This document shows positions 17,862 through 27,928 of a stretch of 47,552 bases of DNA, piece after piece. This stretch comes from Nocardia wallacei (GTDB lineage Bacteria > Actinomycetota > Actinomycetes > Mycobacteriales > Mycobacteriaceae): NCBI RefSeq assembly GCF_029868745.1, contig NZ_JARWOP010000282.1:1-47552 (forward strand), given 5' to 3'. The position numbers were made by a program, and so were the translations under genes. How positions within the stretch are numbered: the stretch's first letter is position 1; each line of letters begins with the position of its first letter. Under the pieces are notes generated by a model. That model had not been told where the DNA came from, did not search any database, and was given only the letters and a program-made list of their open reading frames with translations.

Positions 17862-19676
17862 ATGTTGGTGAAGGTCCGCAACGACGACCCGTCGCGACTG
17901 TCCAGCACCGAACGGACGGTGGTGAACTGGTTGAAGTCGTGGACCGGCTCGCACGCGCTGTCCGGTATCGCGGTGGTGAAGGCGCACGGCGCAGACCTGA
18001 TCGTGTGGACCCCGAGAGCCTGTGTGGTCGTGGTGGTGAAGGGCTTCACCGAGCGCCGCAACGGTCCGCTCACCGTCGCCGACACCGCGCCGTGGACCAT
18101 CGACGGGCACATCGCGCCGCTCGAGGGCGTGCAGACCGGCACCGAGCCGATGGACGAGATCCGCACCCGCACCACCGAGATCGAACGGGTGCTGCGGGCG
18201 GCGCCGGGCCGCCAGCACGTCGCGGTCATGGGTGTGGTGCTGGTGATTCCACATCTCGGGACGAGGGTCAGTCTGGAGAAGGGCGCGCTGGCGCCCGGGC
18301 TGGACGTGGTCGTCGGCGACGGCCCGTCGTCGCTGCGCGCCTACTTCACCCAGCTCACGGGAGCGAACGAGGCCGAGGGCGGTGCGGGAACGGTTCAGCC
18401 CCGTCCCGACGCGTGGGACGCCGCGCAGGTGAGCCAGGCCCTCGGCGCGCTCGGATTCGCGGCCGCGGCAACGTATTCCGATCTCGTCGCGGAGGGCTTC
18501 CCGCCGCCGCGCGGCGATCGCACCGGCGGGCCGTCCGGCGCGCAGACCGCCGCCGCGGCCCAGGCACCCGCTTCCGCCGGTACGCCCGCACCGGCTCCCG
18601 GTTCGGGGACGCCGCCGACAGGCGGGGCGCCGATCCCGCTGCCCGGCCGGTCCGCGCCGCCGCCCGGCGGACAGCAGGCCGTGCCGACGCGCGAATACAC
18701 CGCGGCCACACCGGCTTACGGGTCCGCCGCACCCTACGGTTCGCCCGCACCTGCTGCCGGTTCACCCGCGGCCGCTTACGGTTCGTCCGGGGCTGCCCAC
18801 GGTTCGTCCGGCCCTGCATACGGTTCGCCCGCGCCCGCTTACGGTTCACCCGCCCCCGACACGCCGCGCCGCCGCCGTAGCTCCCGGCGCGAATCGGCCG
18901 CGGCGGCAGCGGGTTACGGCGCGTCCGGCCGGGCGGGCGCGTCCGGTCCCGGGACTTCCCAACGGGAATTCGCGTCCGGCGCACCGAGTTTCGCGCCGGG
19001 CGGATTCTCTGGCGGTCCGCCCTCCTACAACTCTCCCGCCCAGCCGTACTCGGTGCCCTTCGAACCCCGTCCGCCCAAGCCACCCCGAGCCCGCGGTCGC
19101 GGCATCGTGCCTTTGGTTCTGCTGGCGCTCCTGGTGCTGATTCTGGCGACCGTCGCCATGTGCACCGGCGGCAACGACGACAAACCGTCCACTCCCGCAC
19201 CGGCGCCCGGAACCCGCACCACCCAATCCACCGCCCCGCATACAACGGCCCCCGATATCACCATCCCGTCGGAAACCCCCGCCCCGGCCTGCTTCCCGCT
19301 GCAACCCGACTGCCCACCCTCGGGCCCGGCGGCAGAACCCGCGCCCCCGGCCGAGCCCCCGGTCCCGGCCGAGCAGATCCCACCCCCCGGCCCAGCCCCC
19401 GCCGAACAGCTACCGCCCCCGGCCCCCGCGGAACCCGCAGCACCGGTCGGCCTGGCGGTCTCGCCGAAACCGGCCGTACCGGCGGAACGCACCGCAGCCG
19501 CAGAACCCGCGCCACCGGCCGAACCGGTCCCGCCCGCCGAGCCGCCCGCCCCCGCGGAACCCGTTGCGCCAGCCGGACCCGCGGCACCGGCCGAACCCGC
19601 CACGCCGGTAGAGCCCGCCGCGCCCGCAGCCCCTGCCGTACCGGTGGAGCCCGCCGAACTCCCTCCGACCGAGTAA
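17862..19676 (+). CDS. Membrane-anchored Pro/Ala-rich protein with NERD-like N-terminal domain
   Basis: A protein of about 604 residues in three parts. Residues 1-160 form an alpha/beta domain whose segment GADLIVWTPRACVVVVVKGF resembles the D...(E)xK core of NERD/restriction-nuclease-like domains, except that Val replaces the Glu of ExK, so it may be catalytically dead. A long low-complexity region follows, with Y-G-S-P heptads and an Arg-rich patch. Near residue 420 there is one transmembrane segment (IVPLVLLALLVLILATVAMC), and then a Pro/Ala/Glu repeat tail (PAEP units) presumably outside the membrane. The 290 bp before it hold no gene. Function unknown; the NERD link is tentative. Confidence 0.75.
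   Translation: MLVKVRNDDPSRLSSTERTVVNWLKSWTGSHALSGIAVVKAHGADLIVWTPRACVVVVVKGFTERRNGPLTVADTAPWTIDGHIAPLEGVQTGTEPMDEIRTRTTEIERVLRAAPGRQHVAVMGVVLVIPHLGTRVSLEKGALAPGLDVVVGDGPSSLRAYFTQLTGANEAEGGAGTVQPRPDAWDAAQVSQALGALGFAAAATYSDLVAEGFPPPRGDRTGGPSGAQTAAAAQAPASAGTPAPAPGSGTPPTGGAPIPLPGRSAPPPGGQQAVPTREYTAATPAYGSAAPYGSPAPAAGSPAAAYGSSGAAHGSSGPAYGSPAPAYGSPAPDTPRRRRSSRRESAAAAAGYGASGRAGASGPGTSQREFASGAPSFAPGGFSGGPPSYNSPAQPYSVPFEPRPPKPPRARGRGIVPLVLLALLVLILATVAMCTGGNDDKPSTPAPAPGTRTTQSTAPHTTAPDITIPSETPAPACFPLQPDCPPSGPAAEPAPPAEPPVPAEQIPPPGPAPAEQLPPPAPAEPAAPVGLAVSPKPAVPAERTAAAEPAPPAEPVPPAEPPAPAEPVAPAGPAAPAEPATPVEPAAPAAPAVPVEPAELPPTE
18735..18860 (+). repeat. Six 21-bp in-frame tandem repeats
   Basis: Six consecutive 21-bp units encode heptads of the form Y-G-S-P-A-P-A (variants begin with A or H, or have S-G). 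The units differ mainly at third positions. They lie in the disordered linker of the NERD-like protein and could change in number by slippage. Confidence 0.75.
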
Positions 19677-19895
19677 CCTGCCTGGTCCAATCCGCCCCAC
19701 CCGGAAACACCAGAACAGGGTCAATACACCTGTGCTGCGCGAAGGTTCGGACGTACCCGCCCTTCCCTATCGGCAGCTCACGTCAGTGCCCACCGATACA
19801 GAATGCCGACCAGCGCCCTTCCACCACACTCCGATCCGGAGGCTCAGGTCTGCGTGAAGTACACCAACGTGCGCTGACGGATGGTGCCACGACGG

Positions 19896-20099
19896 TTACT
19901 GATCGGACTCGTCCAGCAGCAGGTACGCCGCTTCCAGGTGCACGATGCACTCGTCCGGGTGGTGAAAGCGGTGGATATTCCTCAGTTCCCGCGCCCGGTT
20001 CAGAGTCAGATCCATGAGCGACACCTGGCACATGAACTCGGCAAGCTTGCCGTCCGCTTGAACAAATGTCCTGTGCGGCAACGGGTCCGGCATGATCAC
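19896..20099 (-). CDS. Small unknown protein next to a regulator module
   Basis: A protein of about 67 residues, rich in His, Cys and hydrophobic residues, with predicted helices (LAEFMCQVSLMDLTLNRARE and CIVHLEAAYLLLDE). GTG 20099 is favoured because GGAG lies 8 nt upstream; ATG 20093 is the alternative. It follows the 20203-20421 gene on the same strand after about 100 bp. I do not recognise the family. The 219 bp between it and the convergent NERD-like gene show nothing clear. Confidence 0.5.
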   Translation of the reverse strand: MIMPDPLPHRTFVQADGKLAEFMCQVSLMDLTLNRARELRNIHRFHHPDECIVHLEAAYLLLDESDQ

Positions 20100-20202
20100 G
20101 AGGTGCTCTCCACTTCGGCGACGCTGCCGCTCTCCGGCAGCAGGATGAATTTTGGGAGGAACGTGTTCGAACGTTCGGGCGGGAGGGCAACAGCAAGCAG
20201 CC

Positions 20203-20421
20203 TCAGTCCCACAGGCATGCGCACGGCAGCGGCGGCAGATCTGTATGCACCTCGTCATCCACCGTGACCTGCAACTCCATGTCGGCGAAGGTGCCCGCGA
20301 GTTCATCGGCGACGTCTTGCGCCTGCTCTGCGCCGGCCTGGAAATCGAGCTTCAAAGCGCCGGACTCGATATGAATGTGCCGAACACGCCGAGTCGGACG
20401 CGGCGGGGTGACGGGTCGCAT
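20203..20421 (-). CDS. Small protein of the same family as 15090-15367
   Basis: A 72-residue protein with a basic start (MRPVTPPRPTRRVRH), a strand HIHIESGALKLDF, a helix (AQDVADELAGTFADM) and the C-terminal motif VTVDDE-x5-PPLP-x4-W-D. Order and motif match the 92-residue protein at 15090-15367. It diverges from the HTH regulator at 20704, which repeats the arrangement of the other locus. The function is unknown; a small ligand, adaptor or modulator of the regulator is possible. Confidence 0.6.
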   Translation of the reverse strand: MRPVTPPRPTRRVRHIHIESGALKLDFQAGAEQAQDVADELAGTFADMELQVTVDDEVHTDLPPLPCACLWD

Positions 20422-20562
20422 GCCGGCTCACGTCCCCCGAAGTAGTCGCCAGCCGGATTCTCTGTAGCACCGACGATCGCAGTATCCGTCACCGGCGCTC
20501 CTCAGAGCCGAACTTGTCACTGCCACAGCCATGACGAGGTGGCGAAACAGATTGCGAGGCAT

Positions 20563-20671
20563 GGGAATTCCCCTCATATGCAGCGAATAGTGCCTCTTCA
20601 GCCTGACGGCGCGGCAGTTTTCCTCGCGAGTGCCTGGTGGTGGCGTAGTGTGTGGGTTTCGTATGGGTTTC
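20563..20671. promoter_or_regulatory. Palindrome and direct repeats before the second HTH regulator
   Basis: The 282-bp divergent spacer (20422-20703) has no gene. It holds a perfect 10-bp palindrome GGGAATTCCC at 20563-20572 and TGGGTTTC repeated at 20653-20660 and 20664-20671 with 11-bp spacing, ending 32 bp before the regulator ATG. Either could be an operator. Confidence 0.35.
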
Positions 20672-20703
20672 CCCAGGTCAGATGGCGTACCGTAGGCGGG
20701 GCG

Positions 20704-22152
20704 ATGGTCAGAGGGCGGGAATGGACAGGATTCGAGGCAGCCGCGTTGCAAGAAGCGATGCGGCGATCTGTGCGCGACTTCGCGGTGCTACTCGGCCTCG
20801 AAACCACCACGGTGATGAACTGGCGGGCGGGCCTCAGCACCGTGAAACCGCGCTCCGCCACACAGGCCATCCTCGATACGGCGCTGGAACAACGCGCCAC
20901 CTCAGAAGACCGGGCCAGGTTCGAACAAATACTGCAAGAAGGCGAGGCGGTCTGGCGGCAGCGGCACCATATTCCTTCCCGGTGCAATTCGACCGACAAC
21001 CGCGCCTCGATCAGGAGCGAGCTGCTGAACGTCGAAGCGGTGAAGGCACCAGCCGCTCGCCTGGTTCGCGGTGTCGCATCTACTACTGTGGGAGGCAGTC
21101 ACGCCACCGGACCCGGTGGTGCGTACCCCACGGAGATTACGGATATGAACCGACGAGAGTTGTTGCGGCTGTTAAGTATTGCCACAACCACTCTCGCCAC
21201 TACAACCACGATCGACTGGGGCCGGCTGCACTTTGCCTCCGCTTCGGGCCAAGCGGATGCGGCCACGCTGGATCACTGCGGCACGGTCAATCGGCTGCTG
21301 TGGCAGGACTACGGCGAGGCCGAAACCAAGACCGCTGTGTTCAACGCCGCCCGGGAACAGCTGACCATGTTGGTGGAGTGCCTGCGCAACTCACGTACCC
21401 CTGGAATGCGCCGCCGCCAGCAGGAATTGATCGCTGACGTTTTGCAGTTGTCCGGCGAGATCCTGCTCGATGCCAACCATTTGGCTGAGGCCGCGCATTG
21501 CTACGCCCTGTCGGGCGCGTTCGCGGCCGAAGCGAGGGCCTACGACCTCTGGGCGTGTGCGCTCACCCGGCACGCCTACATCGGCATCTTCGACAACCGT
21601 TACGACGACGCGCTGCCACTGGTGGAAGAAGCGGCCGGGATCGCCCGCAACGGGAATAGCGAGCTACCCACTCGCTACTGGGTGGAGAGTGTGCGGGGGC
21701 AAGTCCTCGCCGGCCTCGGTGACACTGCGGGATGCGAACGCGCCTTCGATGCAGCGCGCGGTGTCCTCGACCTAGCCGACACCCCATCCATTGGCTGGCT
21801 GCGATTCAACGGGACACGCATCGACGAAGAACGCGCCAGTTGCCTGGTGCAACTGGCGCGACCCGAACAGGCCGAGGACATCCTGGCGCCGCTTTCGGAC
21901 CGTCCGCTGTCTACCCGCAGGCGGGCCAGTGTACTGGTCGACCTGGCCGCGGCCGGGGCGCTGCGCAACGATCCGGTTCAAGTCGTGTGGTACGGCGGCA
22001 CGGCGGTAGATATTGCCCGCCGCACCAAATCCGGCTACGTCGGTCGGCGACTTGGGCAGCTGCGACAGCGCCTGACGGGCTTCCAGGGCGACCGGCACAT
22101 TGTCCACCTCGAACAACAGATCAAGACGCTGGCAACGTCACCCACCTACTGA
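20704..22152 (+). CDS. HTH regulator with helical-repeat C-terminal domain
   Basis: A 482-residue regulator. Residues 1-70 carry a divergent helix-turn-helix (SVRDFAVLLGLETTTVMNWR ... VKPRSATQAILDTALEQ) of a kind seen in actinobacterial regulators. A linker follows with a twin-Arg stretch at M148 (NRRELLRLLS) and a Thr-rich hydrophobic run. The remaining 300 residues are all-helical with TPR-like repeats (AEAAHCYALSGAFAAEARAY and similar). The ATG 20704 is chosen over upstream starts because the HTH begins soon after. The PWE-motif gene follows 11 bp later, and a small-protein gene diverges. Codon use looks less GC-biased than in the flanking genes. Confidence 0.8.
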   Translation: MVRGREWTGFEAAALQEAMRRSVRDFAVLLGLETTTVMNWRAGLSTVKPRSATQAILDTALEQRATSEDRARFEQILQEGEAVWRQRHHIPSRCNSTDNRASIRSELLNVEAVKAPAARLVRGVASTTVGGSHATGPGGAYPTEITDMNRRELLRLLSIATTTLATTTTIDWGRLHFASASGQADAATLDHCGTVNRLLWQDYGEAETKTAVFNAAREQLTMLVECLRNSRTPGMRRRQQELIADVLQLSGEILLDANHLAEAAHCYALSGAFAAEARAYDLWACALTRHAYIGIFDNRYDDALPLVEEAAGIARNGNSELPTRYWVESVRGQVLAGLGDTAGCERAFDAARGVLDLADTPSIGWLRFNGTRIDEERASCLVQLARPEQAEDILAPLSDRPLSTRRRASVLVDLAAAGALRNDPVQVVWYGGTAVDIARRTKSGYVGRRLGQLRQRLTGFQGDRHIVHLEQQIKTLATSPTY

Positions 22153-22163
22153 TGAGGAGCACA

Positions 22164-22556
22164 GTGAGCACCGATACCGCACACGGCGGCAAGGTCTTTC
22201 GGGAAGCCTGGATCAAGGGCGTCACCACGCACTATCCCGGAACACCGAAGGACAGCTACATCACGCCGTGGGAGAACACACCGGACTGGGAGAAGGCCAG
22301 CGCCGAGGCCGTCTATCAGCAGGTGGCGGACTTCATCCGGATCACGGACGGTGCAGCGACGCGCCTCGAACCGGAAACCAAGGGCCAATTCGTGGCCATC
22401 TGCTGGGTGGGGCAGATTTACGCGCACATCCCTGATCCGAAGCCGGGCTACGTAGCTCCGTGGGAGCAGCTGCCGGAGTGGCAGCAGAAGACAGATATGG
22501 AAATCTTCAAGGCGGTTGAGGGGGATTTGGCTTCGAGGGAAGCTGCTGAGGCTTGA
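22164..22556 (+). CDS. Small protein with duplicated PWE motif
   Basis: A 130-residue soluble protein. The start GTG 22164 has GAGGAG (22154-22159) close upstream, and the gene lies 11 bp after the regulator stop, so it is co-transcribed. Two similar segments are visible: PGTPKDSYITPWENTPDWE near residue 30 and PDPKPGYVAPWEQLPEWQ near residue 93, each followed by a helix (AVYQQVADFI and MEIFKAVEGDL). Between them lies the hydrophobic VAICWVGQIYAHI. I recall similar proteins from actinobacteria without a function. The link to the regulator suggests a role in the same response. Confidence 0.65.
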   Translation: MSTDTAHGGKVFREAWIKGVTTHYPGTPKDSYITPWENTPDWEKASAEAVYQQVADFIRITDGAATRLEPETKGQFVAICWVGQIYAHIPDPKPGYVAPWEQLPEWQQKTDMEIFKAVEGDLASREAAEA

Positions 22557-22706
22557 GTTCTGCGGACACCCGCACACCGTGCCGAAATCCCGAATGATCG
22601 ATGACGAGATGATCGTTACCCCGTATCTGTTCCGTGCACGCGGATACCAGCACACCGCCTTGCATCTTCGTCGTCTGTCGCCCTGGTAACCGACGACTCC
22701 GGCCGC

Positions 22707-23081
22707 GTGCTCATGCAACGTCGAGGTGATTCAGGCAATTGGTCGTTACCTGGCGGGATCATGGAATTGGGTGAGACGCTCTCGCAGTGCGCTATTCGCG
22801 AGACGCGAGAAGAGACCGGGCTGGATATAGAGATAACGGGATTGCTCGGGATCTACTCGGACCCAGCGCACGTGATCGCATACGCGGACGGTGAAGTGCG
22901 GCAAGAGTTCGCAGTTGTGTACTACGGCCGCGTGATCGGTGGTCAGATCACCGTGTCGCACGAGTCCACCTCTGTGGAGTTCCTGAGCCTGGAAGAACTC
23001 GAATCCTTGCCGGTGCACTCAACGGTGCGATTGAGATTGCAACACCATGCGGAGTACTGCGGTACGCCGTACCTCGGATGA
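22707..23081 (+). CDS. NUDIX hydrolase with unresolved or broken 5' end
   Basis: A NUDIX-fold protein. The box G-x5-E-x7-REUxEExGU is present as GGIMELGETLSQCAIRETRE followed by ETGLDIE, so hydrolysis of a nucleoside diphosphate derivative is expected. From the first start in frame, GTG 22707, it is 124 residues and lacks the usual first strand. Coding sense in the same frame clearly continues upstream (ASSSSVALVTDDSGR) to a TGA at 22602 without any start codon, while the next frame has ATG 22594 (MIDDEMIVTP). A one-base shift between about 22620 and 22660 would join them. It may be a frameshifted gene or a sequencing error. Confidence 0.7.
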   Translation: MLMQRRGDSGNWSLPGGIMELGETLSQCAIRETREETGLDIEITGLLGIYSDPAHVIAYADGEVRQEFAVVYYGRVIGGQITVSHESTSVEFLSLEELESLPVHSTVRLRLQHHAEYCGTPYLG

Positions 23082-23162
23082 TCGCGCACTCGAACCAGGG
23101 CCAGGGGTACGGCAGGGGTGGATACGCGCGTATCGCGGGAGGACGATCGATGCTGCGGAGCG

Positions 23163-24149
23163 TCAGCCGAACAGGGTGTGGCCGATGGTGTGCCAGCCGA
23201 GGACCGAGTCCACGGCGAGGCCGCAGAAGACGACGGCGAGGTAATTGTTGGACTGCAGGAACAGGCGCAGCGGCTTTACCGGTTCGCCGCGCCGCACACC
23301 GGAGTAGAGCTGATGGGCCATCAGCAGGAACCAGGCGCCCGCGGCGAGCGCCACGGCCGCGTAGACCACGCCCGTGGCGGGGATCAGGGCCAGGGTGGCG
23401 GCGACGGTCAGCCAGGTGTAGACGACGATCTGCTTGGTGACGGCCTGCTCGGTCGCGACCACCGGCAGCATCGGCACACCGGCCGCGCGGTAGTCCTCCT
23501 TGTAGCGCATGGCCAGCGCCCAGGTGTGCGGCGGCGTCCAGAAGAAGATGACGAGGAACAGCACGAGCGCGGGCCAGCCGATGGTCCCGGTGGCCGCCGA
23601 CCAGCCGACCAGCGCGGGCATGCACCCGGCGGCTCCGCCCCAGACCACGTTCTGCGAGGTGCGGCGCTTCAACCCCAGCGTGTAGACGAAGACGTAGAAC
23701 AGGATCGTCGCGACCACCAGCAGGCCCGACAGCAGATTCGCCTGCCACCACAGCCACGCGAACGAGCCGGCGCCCAGCACGACGCCGAACACGAACGCGT
23801 GGCGGGTCGGCACGGCATCGCGGGCCAGCGGACGTTTGGAGGTCCGCTTCATCACCTTGTCGATGTCGGCATCGGCGACGCAGTTCAGCGTGTTCGCGCT
23901 GGCGGCGCCCATCCAGCCGCCGAACAGCGTGGCCAGAATGAGGCGGATGTCGATGTGCCCGCGATCGGCCAGCAGCATCGTCGGAATCGTCGCGACCAGC
24001 AGCAGCTCGATGACCCGCGGCTTGGTCAGCGCGATGTAGGCCAGTACCCGGCGGGTCAGGGCCGACAGCGGGCCCGTGCCCGTGACACGGTCGGCGAGCG
24101 CCGTCGCGGAGGGGCCATGTGCACCACCCGGCTGTTGCCCAATCCGCAC
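23163..24149 (-). CDS. ctaB: Protoheme IX farnesyltransferase (heme O synthase)
   Basis: A 328-residue UbiA-family prenyltransferase that attaches a farnesyl group to heme B to give heme O, the substrate of CtaA. The Asp-rich motif NCVADADIDKVMKRTSKRPL and the second motif YKEDYRAAGVPML are intact, with about nine membrane helices. GTG 24149 is chosen: GAGGAG lies 6 nt upstream, and earlier in-frame starts give a poorly conserved extension. It diverges from tkt, the usual order in mycobacteria and relatives. The 81 bp between its stop and the NUDIX stop show nothing. Confidence 0.95.
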   Translation of the reverse strand: MRIGQQPGGAHGPSATALADRVTGTGPLSALTRRVLAYIALTKPRVIELLLVATIPTMLLADRGHIDIRLILATLFGGWMGAASANTLNCVADADIDKVMKRTSKRPLARDAVPTRHAFVFGVVLGAGSFAWLWWQANLLSGLLVVATILFYVFVYTLGLKRRTSQNVVWGGAAGCMPALVGWSAATGTIGWPALVLFLVIFFWTPPHTWALAMRYKEDYRAAGVPMLPVVATEQAVTKQIVVYTWLTVAATLALIPATGVVYAAVALAAGAWFLLMAHQLYSGVRRGEPVKPLRLFLQSNNYLAVVFCGLAVDSVLGWHTIGHTLFG

Positions 24150-24568
24150 TGTCTCTCCTCGCAGGTGGTGCATCGATCCGGTCCAGGAACCAGCAGCGCG
24201 CCGCCCTCGGCCCGCATTCCCGCAGGGGCTGATCCACGGGCACAGGCCGACGCGGCGCTGCAACTACTACAGGCGATGGTAGACCTACGCGGGTTGTGGT
24301 CCAGCACCCACCCGGCGCGAATCCGCCGGTGCCGCAGGCATCGTGCCCGGATTGCGGCCGCCCAAGACACAATTCGTCCGCACGCGCCGGTAACAACCCG
24401 GCGACAACCACCACCGCGCGATAACGAACGCACGACACGGCCCGTCGTTGCAGGGTTCCCACGTCCGGGGATTCGGACGGGCTCTAGGGTGGGTGGTGCA
24501 TCCAGCGCCCGCAAGCAGCACGTCGCCGTAACCGCAAAGTTGACGAGAAGGTCAGGAGAACCTCGGTC
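24150..24568. other. 419-bp divergent ctaB/tkt promoter region
   Basis: No gene is supported here; open frames are short and have shadow composition. A GC hairpin CCGGCG (24312-24317) / CGCCGG (24324-24329) with a 6-nt loop is present. AGGAGA at 24554-24559 is the ribosome site for tkt. It must contain promoters for the pentose-phosphate operon and for ctaB, but I cannot place their -10 and -35 elements. No known riboswitch consensus is recognised. Confidence 0.5.
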
Positions 24569-26713
<2,145 letters not shown>

Positions 26714-26718
26714 GCGAC

Positions 26719-27924
26719 ATGACACAGAACGAGAAACTCGCCGCACTGTCCGCCGCGGGCGTGTCGGTGTGGCTCGACGATCTGTCGCGCGACCGCATCC
26801 GGTCGGGCAACCTCGCCGACCTCATCGCCACCCGCAGCGTCGTCGGCGTCACCACGAATCCGACCATCTTCCAGGGCGCGCTCAGCAAGGGTCACGCCTA
26901 CGACGAGCAGGTCAAGGAGCTGGCCGCCCGGGGCGCGGACGTCGAGTCGGCGATCCGCACCATCACCACCGACGACGTGCGCGCCGCCTGCGACGTGTTC
27001 GCCGAGGTGTTCGAGGCGACGAGCGGCGTCGACGGCCGGGTGTCGATCGAGGTCGACCCGCGCATGGCCTTCGACGCCGACAAGACGGTCGCGCAGGCGA
27101 TCGAGCTGTGGAAGATCGTCGACCGGCCCAACCTGTTCATCAAGATCCCCGCGACCGAGGCGGGCCTGCCCGCCATCACGAAGGTGATCGCGGAGGGCAT
27201 CAGCGTGAATGTGACGCTGATCTTCTCGGTGGCCCGCTACCGCAGCGTCATGGGCGCCTATCTGGACGGCCTGCGCAATGCCCGCATCGCCGGGCACGAC
27301 CTGGCCCGCATCCATTCGGTCGCGTCGTTCTTCGTGTCCCGGGTGGACACCGAGATCGACAAGCGGCTCGAGGCCATCGGCACGCCGGAGGCGCTGGAAC
27401 TGCGCGGCCAGGCCGGAATCGCCAACGCGCGGCTGGCCTACGCCGAGTATCAGGACGTCTTCGACGGCGGCAAGCACACCTCGACGTTCGCGCACCTGTC
27501 CTCCGCGGGCGCCAACCGGCAGCGGCCGCTGTGGGCGTCCACGGGCGTGAAGAACCCCGAGTACTCCGACACCATGTACATCACCGAGCTGGTCGCGCCC
27601 AACACGGTGAACACGTTGCCGGAGAAAACGCTCGAGGCCTACGCCGACCACGGTGAGCAGCGCGGCGACGCCGTCAGCGGCACCGCGGAGCAGGCGCAGG
27701 CGGTGTTCGACAAGCTACGCGCGGTCGGTGTCGACATCGACGACGTGTTCGTCGTGCTCGAGCGCGAAGGCGTCGAGAAGTTCGAGAAGTCGTGGGAGGA
27801 ACTGCTTTCCGCGACCGCCACCGAACTCCAGGCTGCATCGACGGCGACAGACGCGGGGGCCTCCGTGGTGACGCAAGCTGCCTCCTCCGGCCCCGACGCG
27901 TCTGCCGCACCCGGGAACAACTGA
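26719..27924 (+). CDS. tal: Transaldolase
   Basis: This 401-residue enzyme transfers dihydroxyacetone units between sedoheptulose-7-phosphate and glyceraldehyde-3-phosphate. The signature TTNPTIFQGAL near residue 42 and the Schiff-base Lys in NLFIKIPAT near residue 144 are present. A C-terminal Ala/Thr/Ser-rich tail extends beyond the conserved fold. Start ATG 26719 with GAAGGGA upstream, five bases after the tkt stop. This is the long actinobacterial type of transaldolase. Confidence 0.96.
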   Translation: MTQNEKLAALSAAGVSVWLDDLSRDRIRSGNLADLIATRSVVGVTTNPTIFQGALSKGHAYDEQVKELAARGADVESAIRTITTDDVRAACDVFAEVFEATSGVDGRVSIEVDPRMAFDADKTVAQAIELWKIVDRPNLFIKIPATEAGLPAITKVIAEGISVNVTLIFSVARYRSVMGAYLDGLRNARIAGHDLARIHSVASFFVSRVDTEIDKRLEAIGTPEALELRGQAGIANARLAYAEYQDVFDGGKHTSTFAHLSSAGANRQRPLWASTGVKNPEYSDTMYITELVAPNTVNTLPEKTLEAYADHGEQRGDAVSGTAEQAQAVFDKLRAVGVDIDDVFVVLEREGVEKFEKSWEELLSATATELQAASTATDAGASVVTQAASSGPDASAAPGNN

Positions 27925-27928
27925 CCCG

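Noticed and set aside
24150..24568. Riboswitch or small gene in the ctaB/tkt spacer
   Set aside because: Only a 6-bp hairpin and short frames; no recognised aptamer consensus.
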